Below, in pieces: positions 1 to 7,804 of a DNA stretch of 64,000 nt. Made by a program: the position numbers and the translations under genes. The notes beneath the pieces are model-generated. The model made no database searches. It was given only the letters and a program-made list of their open reading frames with translations, and was not told the DNA's origin. Positions within the stretch are counted from its first letter, which is position 1. Each line of letters begins with the position of its first letter. The DNA comes from Lachnospiraceae bacterium C6A11 (GTDB lineage Bacteria > Bacillota > Clostridia > Lachnospirales > Lachnospiraceae): contig JNKY01000019.1 in NCBI GenBank assembly GCA_000702245.1, forward strand, positions 97,176 through 161,175, given 5' to 3'.

Positions 1-1022
1 GTATGGTTCCTGTTTACCTTAAGACTCTCTTTGCAAACAATCCTTTCTACAGTAATATGAAGTCTGTTATGACTATCCATAATCTTCAGTTCCAGGGAAG
101 ATGGGATATCAAAACACTTATGGAGTATTCGGGGCTTCCGGGCTATCTCTTCACGCCTGATAAGCTTGAGATAGACAAGGACGGAAGTATGCTGAAGGGT
201 GGCCTTGTTTACGCAGACAAGATCTCGACGGTTTCAAATACCTACGCTCAGGAGATACAGACACCATACTACGGTGAAGGACTTGACGGACTTCTCCGTG
301 CAAGATGGCAGTCACTCTGGGGTATCGTAAACGGTATCGATTACCAGGTATGGGATCCAAATACCGACAGGAAGATATTTAAGAACTACAACATAGACAA
401 CTTCAGGACAGATAAGGTTACAAATAAGCTTGCGCTCCAGAGAGAACTGGGACTTCCTGAGGATCCGAATGCATATATGATAGGTCTTGTATCAAGACTT
501 ACCGATCAGAAGGGTCTCGACCTTATTGACCGCATCATGAATGATATCATGACTGACGGAACACAGCTTGTTGTTCTCGGAACCGGCGACAGACGTTATG
601 AGGATATGTTCAGATATTATCAAGGCATCCATCCTGCAAAGATATCTGCAAATATTTATTTCAGTGATGATCTGTCACACAGGATCTACGCATCCTGCGA
701 TGCTATGCTCGTTCCTTCAAGGTTTGAACCTTGCGGACTTACACAGCTTATGGCTCTGAGATATGGTTCGCTTCCGATCGTCAGAGAGACCGGCGGTCTG
801 AAGGATACAGTTATTCCTTACAATGAATATGAGGGAACAGGTACGGGCTTCTCATTTGCAAACTATGATGCATTTGATCTTCTGAATACCATAAACTACT
901 CTAAGAAGGTATTCTTCGATGATAAGGATGCATGGGCAGGACTTCAGAAGCGTGCGATGGAGCAGAATTACAGCTGGGATACATCGGCAAAGATCTACGA
1001 GCAGATGTACAACGAACTGTAG
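1..1022 (+). CDS. glgA: Glycogen synthase, C-terminal part (5' end outside window)
   Basis: ADP-glucose:starch/glycogen glucosyltransferase (GT5) that elongates alpha-1,4-glucan. The reading frame is open from the first base, so the start lies upstream. The visible 339 residues contain the hallmarks of the family: the MTIHNLQFQG stretch of the N-terminal Rossmann lobe, the WGIVNGIDYQVWDP stretch at the lobe boundary, the VSRLTDQKGLDL nucleotide-sugar loop, and the C-terminal SRFEPCGLTQLMALRYG motif with the conserved glutamate of GT-B retaining enzymes. The frame ends normally at TAG and is followed by a hairpin terminator, so this is probably the last gene of a glycogen operon. Identification is secure; only the N-terminal portion cannot be judged. 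Confidence 0.95.
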   Translation, partial: MVPVYLKTLFANNPFYSNMKSVMTIHNLQFQGRWDIKTLMEYSGLPGYLFTPDKLEIDKDGSMLKGGLVYADKISTVSNTYAQEIQTPYYGEGLDGLLRARWQSLWGIVNGIDYQVWDPNTDRKIFKNYNIDNFRTDKVTNKLALQRELGLPEDPNAYMIGLVSRLTDQKGLDLIDRIMNDIMTDGTQLVVLGTGDRRYEDMFRYYQGIHPAKISANIYFSDDLSHRIYASCDAMLVPSRFEPCGLTQLMALRYGSLPIVRETGGLKDTVIPYNEYEGTGTGFSFANYDAFDLLNTINYSKKVFFDDKDAWAGLQKRAMEQNYSWDTSAKIYEQMYNEL

Positions 1023-1047
1023 AATAGAAGATAGTTTATATATGACA

Positions 1048-1076
1048 ACGCCGTCTGTATTTCAGATGGCGTTTGT
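1048..1076 (+). terminator. Rho-independent terminator after glgA
   Basis: acgccgtctg / cagatggcgt form a 10-bp stem (one G-U pair) around a 5-nt loop, followed by a short T-rich run (ttgtta). It starts 26 nt after the glgA stop. The T tract is short, so termination may be partial. Confidence 0.6.
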
Positions 1077-1102
1077 TATGCTTAGAAAATACGAGGTTAG
1101 AT

Positions 1103-2878
1103 ATGGCTTACGATGGAATTACGATAAACAGTATAGTGAAAGAGCTTCGCGGCAAGCTTCTGGGAGGAAGAGTGTCTAAGATACAGCAGACTGACGATCA
1201 GGAGCTTTATCTTACGATCAAGGGAAGCGAGAATCTGAAGCTCATAATAACGGCAGATGCCTCGCTGCCACTTATTTATATAACAGATGAAAATAAAACG
1301 GCGCCGCTTACGGCACCTAACTTCTGTATGCTTCTCAGAAAATACATTGGAAACGGCAGGATCATAGATATCAGACAGCCTAACTTCGAGAGAATAGTCG
1401 AGATCATCATCGAGCATCGTAATGAGATGGGCGATATCGAGGAGAAAAGGCTTATCACAGAGATCATGGGAAGACACAGTAATATCATCCTTGTGGATAA
1501 GGATGGCAGGGTGCTCGACAGCATCAAGAGAGTACCAAGTGACGTGAGCTCGGTCAGAGAGGTTCTTCCGGGAAGAGAGTATTTTTACCCACCTGCCGAA
1601 GGAAAGACCGATCCGATGGTGATTGGTGAGGAAGGCTTCAGGGCGGCTCTCGAGTCAAAGAAGGGCTCTGTTGTGAAGGCGATTTATACCTCACTGAACG
1701 GCTTCTCACCTGTGGTTGCAGAGGAAATAGTCTTGCGGGCAGGGATTGAATCAAAGAAGCCGGCTGCAGAGCTGAGTGATACTCAGAAGAACGACCTGTG
1801 GGAGAGCTTCTGTGGAGTAAGAGAGATTATTGAGAAAGGAAGCTTCCGGCCGGTAGTATATTCGGAAAATGACAACCCGGTGGAATATGCTGTATTTCCG
1901 CTTAAGCTTTATGAAGGTGATAAAGCTGAAGAATATGACAGCCCTTCGGAGATGATCCACAGCTTCTACAGAGCGAAGGCTGCAAAGAACCGCATAAGCA
2001 CGAGGTCGGCGGACCTCAGGCACCTTCTTTCAAATGCGGTCGAGAGAGCGGCCAGAAAATACGACCTGCAGAGAGACCAGCTTAAGGATACTGAAGACAG
2101 GGAGAAATACCGTATTTACGGTGAACTGATAAATACCTATGGCTACAGCGCGGCGAAGGGCGACAAGACGCTTGTCTGCACCAATTACTACGATGGTAAT
2201 GAGATTACGATACCACTCGACGAGATGCTGACGCCTTCGGAAAACAGTGTTAAATACTACGCAAAATATAATAAGAAAAAGAGAACCTATGATTTTCTTT
2301 CGGGGATGATAGAGGAGACGAAAGCGGAACTGGATTATCTGAGATCGGTTCAGACAGAGCTGAGTCTGGCGGAGACTGAGGAGGAGCTGGCGGATATAAG
2401 GCTTGAGCTTGTTCAGACCGGCTATGCAAAGCTTGGCAAGAGTATGAAGCTGTCCGGTCAGAAGAAGAATGGTCAGACCAAGATGGTTCAGAGATCGAAA
2501 CCGCTGCATTTTGTCTCTTCAGACGGTTATGATATGTATGTTGGACGTAATAATATCCAGAATGATGAGCTTTCCTTCAAGATTTCCGGCAAGGATGATA
2601 TGTGGTTCCATGCAAAAAAAATGCCGGGCTCACACGTAATAGTAAAAAAGAAGGATGAAAAGGATATTCCGGACAGAACCTACGAGGAGGCTGCAAGGCT
2701 TGCGGCGTATTACTCTTCGGGAAAGGATGCTCCGAAGGTTGAGATCGATTATACGGAGCGTAAGAATCTGAAGAAGCCGCCACATGCCAATCCGGGCTAT
2801 GTTATCTATCACACAAATTACTCGATGATGGCAGAACCGGACATAAGTAAGCTTAAACAGATAATTGACAGTGTATAA
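1103..2878 (+). CDS. rqcH: Ribosome quality control protein RqcH (NFACT / FbpA family)
   Basis: NEMF/Tae2/RqcH-family protein that binds obstructed 50S subunits and directs alanine tailing of stalled nascent chains; older annotations call it fibronectin-binding protein A. I start it at ATG 1103 (MAYDGITINSIV), the classic N-terminus, rather than an ATG 30 nt upstream; a GAGG lies 8-10 nt before it. It is 591 aa, a usual length. The N-terminal NFACT-N domain covers roughly residues 1-270, a coiled-coil/HhH middle follows (about 280-440), and the C-terminal NFACT-R (DUF814) domain shows KDDMWFHAKKMPGSHVIVKK, near residue 500. It stands alone between the glgA terminator and an unrelated surface protein gene. 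Confidence 0.93.
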   Translation: MAYDGITINSIVKELRGKLLGGRVSKIQQTDDQELYLTIKGSENLKLIITADASLPLIYITDENKTAPLTAPNFCMLLRKYIGNGRIIDIRQPNFERIVEIIIEHRNEMGDIEEKRLITEIMGRHSNIILVDKDGRVLDSIKRVPSDVSSVREVLPGREYFYPPAEGKTDPMVIGEEGFRAALESKKGSVVKAIYTSLNGFSPVVAEEIVLRAGIESKKPAAELSDTQKNDLWESFCGVREIIEKGSFRPVVYSENDNPVEYAVFPLKLYEGDKAEEYDSPSEMIHSFYRAKAAKNRISTRSADLRHLLSNAVERAARKYDLQRDQLKDTEDREKYRIYGELINTYGYSAAKGDKTLVCTNYYDGNEITIPLDEMLTPSENSVKYYAKYNKKKRTYDFLSGMIEETKAELDYLRSVQTELSLAETEEELADIRLELVQTGYAKLGKSMKLSGQKKNGQTKMVQRSKPLHFVSSDGYDMYVGRNNIQNDELSFKISGKDDMWFHAKKMPGSHVIVKKKDEKDIPDRTYEEAARLAAYYSSGKDAPKVEIDYTERKNLKKPPHANPGYVIYHTNYSMMAEPDISKLKQIIDSV

Positions 2879-2955
2879 TAAAGAAGAGTAAAATATTTAT
2901 GCTGATTTTATAGTAGTATTTGACGGATGCCTGGGTTGGTTAGAGAGGTATTTAT

Positions 2956-5712
2956 ATGAAGTTTTGTATTTATTGCGGAAAACAATTGAGGGATGAAGAT
3001 CAGTTCTGCGCTTTTTGTGGAAAGCCGCAGTCAGCACAGAGTAATCAGGCAGCACAGAATGAGCCTGAAAAATCTGAAAAACCGGTGTCAGAGAGTGCTC
3101 AGAAAGAACCGGTTGCTCCGGAAAAACCGGTGGCAGAGACAACGCAGAATTCTGAAGTTACTTTGACAGGATCAGATACAGCACTGACAGGAGATTCACA
3201 GAACAAGCCTGTTACAGAGAATATACAGAATAAGACGGATGTACAGGTAAATACACCTGATAATTCACAGCTGCACCAGAACGGTTATGGCCAGATGAAC
3301 GGTCAGAATGCACAGTATTATGGACAGATGCAGGGTGGTCAGAACGGACAGAACATGCAGAATTATGGCCAGAATATGCAGGCGTATGGTCAGATGCCGT
3401 ACAACCAGAACATGCAGTACTATTATGGACAGATGCAAAGCGGTCAGTACAGCCAGCAGTACGGACAAAATATGCAGAATTACGGCCAGATGCAGGGCAG
3501 TCAGTACAGCCAGCAGTATGGACACAATATGCAGAATTACAGCCAGATGCAGGGCGGTCAGAATGCCCAGCAGTACGGACAGAATATGCAGAATTACAGT
3601 CAGATGCAGGGCGGTCAGAATGCCCAGCAGTATGGCCAGAACATTCAGAACAATGTGCAGATGATGAACGGTCAGGCACAGTATGGTCAGAATATGCAGG
3701 GAAATCAGAATGCACAGTTTGGCCGGATTCAGCAGACGAAACCTCAAAAACCGCCGAAACCGATTAAGGAAAAGAAAAAGGGCGGAAAGAAGAAAAAGAT
3801 TATTGTTATTTGTTCGATAGCAGCAGCTCTTATAGTTGCATGCGTGGTTACTTACTTCCTTGGCTTCAGTAAGCCAACCCGTGAGTATTTGAAGGATTAT
3901 TTCACAGGACCGGATCCTAAACATGAAAACGTTGCAGGTGTGCCGGAGTATTATCACTTATGGTATTATATTCAGCATATGACTGGTGAGAATGGCACTT
4001 ACTGCAAGATCACAGATGTTGAAATAGTTGATTCGGAGTACAGCTTCTTCAGCGGAAAAGCAACAGTCATTCTTACGACAGAAGACGAGTACATGACCAG
4101 AAAGGTTTATGCTGATCTGAAGCTTTCAGGTATCGCTGGAAACTGGAATATAGATAAGGTTGAACTGGCACCGCTTGATAAAAATGAGAACAAGATAGTT
4201 GCATTAAATGATTTATTTATCAAGAGAGCGGTTGAATATGAGCTTGGTAACAATAATGAATACGGTCTTGACAGATTTGATGAAAATAGAGTAATTGGTG
4301 TTAAAACATCTTCGGTTGGAGCGACTGATGACTCGGTTGATTATTTTGATATTTCCTATGATATCAGCAATGTGACAAGTGACGGAGAGTATAGTGGATA
4401 CATTGTGATCAACGGCGGTATCGATGTTGATCCTGATTACAGAGATACTGATTATGAGATAAGTCTTTCGATCGACAGAAGAAATGTCAGCTTCAAGACG
4501 AATAAGGAACCGGATAATAATACTGCAAATAACACCGGAAACAATTCCGGCAATAATACAGGCAACAACACCGGAAATAACACAGGCAATAATACCGGAA
4601 ATAACACAGGCAATAATACCGGAAACAATACCGGAAATAATAGCGGGAATAATAGCGGGAATACAACTTCCACGGAGAATCCGATAGCAGGACTTCCGCC
4701 AATCACAGGTGAAAAGATCTATCTGTATTCATGGAATGCGGAGTTCGGCGATCTTCTTCAAAGGTTCCTGCAGAAATACCCTGAGTACAGCAATCTGATC
4801 GAGTTTGAGAATCTGGGACTTAGCGGAAACTCACAGGAATATTTTGACGCTGTATTTGCAAGAATGACCAATCGCAACAAGCCGCTTTCTATGGTAATGT
4901 ATGATGGGGAGTGTGCGGGACAGCTTGCAGACAGCAGATATGCTACGATGGGTGAGCTTGGAGTTGAGTCTTATTATAAGGACGCATACGGGTACACCAA
5001 GACAGATGCTACATTCGGCGGAGAGTTGAAGGGTATGGCTCCTTATGTATGTCCGATGGGCTTCCTCTACAGAAAGGATATTGCTGAAGCGGTTCTCGGA
5101 ACAAGTGATCCTGACGAGGTTTACAAATATATTTGTACATGGGATCTTTTTGAGGATACTGCTGCGAAGATGAAGGATAATGGATATTATATGCTGGCCT
5201 CACAGGGCGATCTTGCAAGAGGCTATGGATATGATCTGAATGATCCTAATCTTCCAGCTCAGAGCACTCAGCAGATAGACAGGTTCGTTAATAACGGATA
5301 TATAGCTCTCGGCACTGATGATTATATGTGGAGCCAGAAATGGAACGACTATATGAACTCAAATGTCTTCGGGTATTTTGGCGGAGACTGGCTGATCAAT
5401 TATACAATCGCAGGTATTTCAACGGAGGAATGGTGCTTCTGCCCGGGACCTGAGTACCATCACTGGGGCGGCGCATACATAGGTGTGGCTGAAACCTGTC
5501 CTAACAAAGGACTTGCAGCACTTATTATTGTAACACTTTGCTGTGATGAAGATATCCAGTATGACTATGCGGTTAACAGTTGGTATACCCCGAATAACAG
5601 GAATGCAGCAGCAAAGCTTATTTCGTCAGGAGATATCAGCTACAATTCCAGTGTTCTCAAGACACCTATGGCCAAATACAACGACGAGATAGCCGAAAAT
5701 ACAAAAGATTAA
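2956..5712 (+). CDS. Membrane-anchored protein fusing a zinc ribbon to an extracellular solute-binding-like domain
   Basis: 918-aa protein with an unusual domain order. Residues 1-22 form a zinc ribbon (C4, C7, C18, C21). Residues 25-265 are low complexity, rich in Gln, Asn, Tyr, Met and Gly. A basic patch (KKGGKKKK) precedes one transmembrane helix near residues 282-303. Residues 305-515 look like a folded extracytoplasmic domain I do not recognise. Residues about 517-572 are an Asn-Thr-Gly/Ser linker made of tandem repeats. From 577 to the end it resembles a family 1 carbohydrate ABC solute-binding protein (GEKIYLYSWNAEFGDLLQRF at its start). The predicted topology is N-in/C-out, so the ribbon is cytoplasmic and the binding domain outside. 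No permease or ATPase lies nearby. A sensor or scaffolding role is possible, but function is unknown. Its stop lies 12 nt from yicC. Confidence 0.75.
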   Translation: MKFCIYCGKQLRDEDQFCAFCGKPQSAQSNQAAQNEPEKSEKPVSESAQKEPVAPEKPVAETTQNSEVTLTGSDTALTGDSQNKPVTENIQNKTDVQVNTPDNSQLHQNGYGQMNGQNAQYYGQMQGGQNGQNMQNYGQNMQAYGQMPYNQNMQYYYGQMQSGQYSQQYGQNMQNYGQMQGSQYSQQYGHNMQNYSQMQGGQNAQQYGQNMQNYSQMQGGQNAQQYGQNIQNNVQMMNGQAQYGQNMQGNQNAQFGRIQQTKPQKPPKPIKEKKKGGKKKKIIVICSIAAALIVACVVTYFLGFSKPTREYLKDYFTGPDPKHENVAGVPEYYHLWYYIQHMTGENGTYCKITDVEIVDSEYSFFSGKATVILTTEDEYMTRKVYADLKLSGIAGNWNIDKVELAPLDKNENKIVALNDLFIKRAVEYELGNNNEYGLDRFDENRVIGVKTSSVGATDDSVDYFDISYDISNVTSDGEYSGYIVINGGIDVDPDYRDTDYEISLSIDRRNVSFKTNKEPDNNTANNTGNNSGNNTGNNTGNNTGNNTGNNTGNNTGNNTGNNSGNNSGNTTSTENPIAGLPPITGEKIYLYSWNAEFGDLLQRFLQKYPEYSNLIEFENLGLSGNSQEYFDAVFARMTNRNKPLSMVMYDGECAGQLADSRYATMGELGVESYYKDAYGYTKTDATFGGELKGMAPYVCPMGFLYRKDIAEAVLGTSDPDEVYKYICTWDLFEDTAAKMKDNGYYMLASQGDLARGYGYDLNDPNLPAQSTQQIDRFVNNGYIALGTDDYMWSQKWNDYMNSNVFGYFGGDWLINYTIAGISTEEWCFCPGPEYHHWGGAYIGVAETCPNKGLAALIIVTLCCDEDIQYDYAVNSWYTPNNRNAAAKLISSGDISYNSSVLKTPMAKYNDEIAENTKD
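3290..3730 (+). repeat. Gln/Met/Tyr/Gly-rich in-frame tandem repeats
   Basis: Imperfect repeats of about 60 nt inside the zinc-ribbon protein gene, encoding variations on QYGQNMQNYGQMQGGQ. The copies starting near 3460, 3520 and 3580 are nearly identical at DNA level. They are in frame, so copy-number change would alter linker length without breaking the gene. Confidence 0.8.
4507..4665 (+). repeat. Asn-Thr-Gly minisatellite linker repeats
   Basis: About a dozen 12-bp units alternating between aataacaccgga, aacacaggcaat and close variants, encoding NNTG/NNSG tetrapeptides between the unassigned ectodomain and the solute-binding domain. In frame and prone to slippage. Confidence 0.85.
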
Positions 5713-5724
5713 CAGGAGAAGAAA

Positions 5725-6603
5725 ATGATCAGGAGCATGACAGGCTTCGGAAGAAGCGAATTGTTAGACGAAAACAAGAAGATAGTTATTGAAATCAAGT
5801 CGGTTAATCACAGATATTCCGACATTAGTATCAAGATGCCGCGCAAGTTCAACCAGTTTGAGCCTGCAATGAGAAACGTCCTTAAGGACTATATCGTAAG
5901 AGGCAAGGTTGATGTATTTGTTACCTATGAAGATTTTGCAAAGTCAAATCTTATGGTAAAATACAATAAGGAGATCGCTTCAGAGTATATCAATTATCTT
6001 GAGCAGATGAGAGATGATTTCGGACTTAAGGAGGAGCTTAGACCGACTGTTGTGGCTGATTTCCCAGAGGTTTTCTCTCTTGAGGAGAAGTCAGAGATTG
6101 ACGAAAGCCTCTACAAGGATATTGAGAAGACACTGAGAGAGGCCGGAGAGAGCTTCTCAAATGCGAGAGCCATGGAAGGAGAGAATCTCAAGAACAATCT
6201 TCTTATCAAGCTCGACGAGATGTCTGCCATGGTAAATGAGATAGAGAGAATGTCACCGGAGCTTATCACTGCATATAAGGCTAAGCTTTCTGAGAAGGTT
6301 AAGGAGCTTATTGAGGCCGGTGCGGTTGATGATCAAAGGATTGCTGCAGAGGTTGTTATCTATTCTGATAAGATATGTGTTGACGAGGAGATAGTTAGGC
6401 TTAAGAGTCACATCGATGCTGTCAGAAAGATTCTTAACGATGGCGGCGATGTGGGAAGAAAGCTTGATTTCATAGTTCAGGAGATGAACAGAGAGTCAAA
6501 TACGATACTTTCGAAGTCGGATTCTCTTGCTGTAACCGATATCGGTATCGAGATGAAGACCTGCATAGAAAAGATACGCGAACAGATTCAGAACTTGGAG
6601 TAG
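5725..6603 (+). CDS. yicC: YicC/YloC family endoribonuclease
   Basis: Member of the YicC family, recently shown in other bacteria to be an endoribonuclease acting on sRNA or mRNA. The diagnostic N-terminus MIRSMTGFGR is present, followed by EIKSVNHRYSDISIKMPRKF. The C-terminal DUF1732 region carries EEIVRLKSHIDAVRKIL and the terminal GRKLDFIVQEMNRESNTI motif. Length 292 aa is normal. An AGGAGA sits 7-8 nt before the ATG. The yicC-gmk-rpoZ-priA order is the standard Firmicutes arrangement, so it is probably cotranscribed with gmk, although an unusual nested palindrome lies between them. Confidence 0.95.
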   Translation: MIRSMTGFGRSELLDENKKIVIEIKSVNHRYSDISIKMPRKFNQFEPAMRNVLKDYIVRGKVDVFVTYEDFAKSNLMVKYNKEIASEYINYLEQMRDDFGLKEELRPTVVADFPEVFSLEEKSEIDESLYKDIEKTLREAGESFSNARAMEGENLKNNLLIKLDEMSAMVNEIERMSPELITAYKAKLSEKVKELIEAGAVDDQRIAAEVVIYSDKICVDEEIVRLKSHIDAVRKILNDGGDVGRKLDFIVQEMNRESNTILSKSDSLAVTDIGIEMKTCIEKIREQIQNLE

Positions 6604-6615
6604 GAAGCAATCTAT

Positions 6616-6669
6616 CGTCGAACAGAAGCCCCGTAGGAGCGATGGACGTCGAAGACGTCCTATTCGACG
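6616..6669 (+). other. Nested perfect inverted repeats in the yicC-gmk spacer
   Basis: Outer arms cgtcgaa (6616-6622) and ttcgacg (6663-6669) enclose a perfect inner hairpin, ggacgtc-gaa-gacgtcc (6644-6660). No T tract follows, so it is not a standard terminator. It would fold as an RNA element just upstream of the gmk ribosome binding site; it could be an RNA processing or attenuation site, or a protein-binding site. Confidence 0.55.
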
Positions 6670-6709
6670 GTTAGGGCTGCGGAAACATAGAACAGGAGGA
6701 ATGATAATA

Positions 6710-7324
6710 ATGGATAATAAAGGAAAACTCATAGTAATTTCGGGCTTTTCCGGTGCCGGAAAGGGAACGGTAGTTAAGGGCCTTGTTGAAAAATACGGCT
6801 ACAGCCTTTCGGTTTCCGCAACCACCAGACAGCCGAGACCGGGCGAGGTAGACGGAAGAGAGTATTATTTCAAATCGGTTGCTGATTTTAAGAATCTTAT
6901 AGATTACAACGGTTTCATCGAGTGGGCTCAGTACGTTGACAACTACTACGGAACACCGAGAAAGTTCGTTGAGGACGAGATCGATGCCGGCAGAGATGTC
7001 ATCCTTGAGATCGAGGTTCAGGGAGCTATGAACGTTAAGAGCCAGTATCCTGACGCGGTACTTATATTTATCACGACTCCTGACAGAAATACTCTTGAGG
7101 CACGACTCAGAGGACGCGGCTCAGAGGATGATGCAACCATAGCTAAAAGGCTTAAGAGAGCGGCTGAAGAAGCTGAGAGTATCGATTCATATGAATATAT
7201 TGTCGTAAATGATGATATAAATACTTGCATTGATACGGTAAATTCTGTTATATTAAGCAGGAAGTGTGCGAAAGAGAATAATCTTTCGTTCATTGCCGCG
7301 CTGAAAGATGATTTCAGAAGGTAA
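6710..7324 (+). CDS. gmk: Guanylate kinase
   Basis: Phosphorylates GMP to GDP with ATP. The P-loop reads GFSGAGKGT (residues 10-18) and is followed by the family signature SATTRQPRPGEVDGREYYF. Length of 204 aa is typical. I place the start at ATG 6710 (MDNKGKL) because the strong AGGAGGA at 6694-6700 is only 0-1 nt from an in-frame ATG at 6701 but 9 nt from 6710. The following gene is rpoZ, as is usual. Confidence 0.95.
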   Translation: MDNKGKLIVISGFSGAGKGTVVKGLVEKYGYSLSVSATTRQPRPGEVDGREYYFKSVADFKNLIDYNGFIEWAQYVDNYYGTPRKFVEDEIDAGRDVILEIEVQGAMNVKSQYPDAVLIFITTPDRNTLEARLRGRGSEDDATIAKRLKRAAEEAESIDSYEYIVVNDDINTCIDTVNSVILSRKCAKENNLSFIAALKDDFRR

Positions 7325-7379
7325 TAATGTTTATGATAATACCTGTATGGTAAATACGGTATTTGGAAGGAGATAAAAT

Positions 7380-7616
7380 ATGTTACATCCATCTTATTCA
7401 GATCTTATGGCAGTTGTTAACAGTGAAGTTGAGCCAGGCGAGCAGCCTGTAGTACAGAGCAGATATTCAATCGTGCTTGCAACAGCTAAGCGTGCCAGAC
7501 AGATAATCGCTGGAGATGAGCCACTTGTTGAAAATGGTGAGGATCAGAAACCACTTTCTGCTGCTGTTGAGGAACTGTATCAGGGCAAGGTTAAGATAGT
7601 CGGAGAGGATGATTAG
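7380..7616 (+). CDS. rpoZ: RNA polymerase omega subunit
   Basis: Small RNAP subunit that helps fold and assemble the beta-prime subunit. The 78-aa product carries the conserved helix SRYSIVLATAKRARQIIAGDE, then an acidic C-terminal section (PLSAAVEELYQGKVKIV) typical of clostridial omega. GGAAGGAGA lies 8 nt before the ATG. Its position immediately after gmk is the standard synteny. A hairpin terminator-like structure follows the stop. Confidence 0.92.
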   Translation: MLHPSYSDLMAVVNSEVEPGEQPVVQSRYSIVLATAKRARQIIAGDEPLVENGEDQKPLSAAVEELYQGKVKIVGEDD

Positions 7617-7635
7617 AGATCATTTTGAGACATAT

Positions 7636-7665
7636 CAGGCGGGCTTAACGGTCCGCCTGTATTGC
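7636..7665 (+). terminator. Probable terminator after rpoZ
   Basis: caggcggg (7636-7643) pairs with tccgcctg (7652-7659), 8 bp with one G-U pair and an 8-nt loop. The sequence after it (tattgcgttta) is only moderately T-rich, so it may leak into priA. Confidence 0.5.
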
Positions 7666-7689
7666 GTTTATGAGGGTGTTTGAAAAGAG

Positions 7690-7791
7690 GAAGCTTTTAA
7701 TGAGCAGCCTTTTGAGGAATAAGCTTTTACAGAACAGACTTTTTTGATGAATAAGCTGTTACAGAGCAGACTTTTTGATGAATAAACTGTC
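7690..7791 (+). repeat. Three to four tandem imperfect 31-32-bp repeats before priA, with chained mini-ORFs
   Basis: Units start at about 7690, 7717, 7749 and 7780 and share gaataagcttttacagancagact(t)ttttgat in composite form. Because the unit length is not a multiple of three, the units create two mini-ORFs: 7700-7747 (MSSLLRNKLLQNRLF) and 7747-7785 (MNKLLQSRLFDE). The first stop overlaps the second start (TGATG). The second mini-ORF overlaps an ATG at 7778 that is in frame with priA and would give MNKLSLGEN before the normal start at 7805. Whether any of these is translated is unknown. Confidence 0.65.
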
Positions 7792-7804
7792 TTTGGGAGA
7801 AAAT

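Noticed and set aside
3212..3957. Minus-strand frames opposite the Gln-rich repeats, and a CRISPR-like look of the repeats.
   Set aside because: Repeats are in frame in a real gene, lack regular unique spacers, and the opposite frames are low-complexity shadows.
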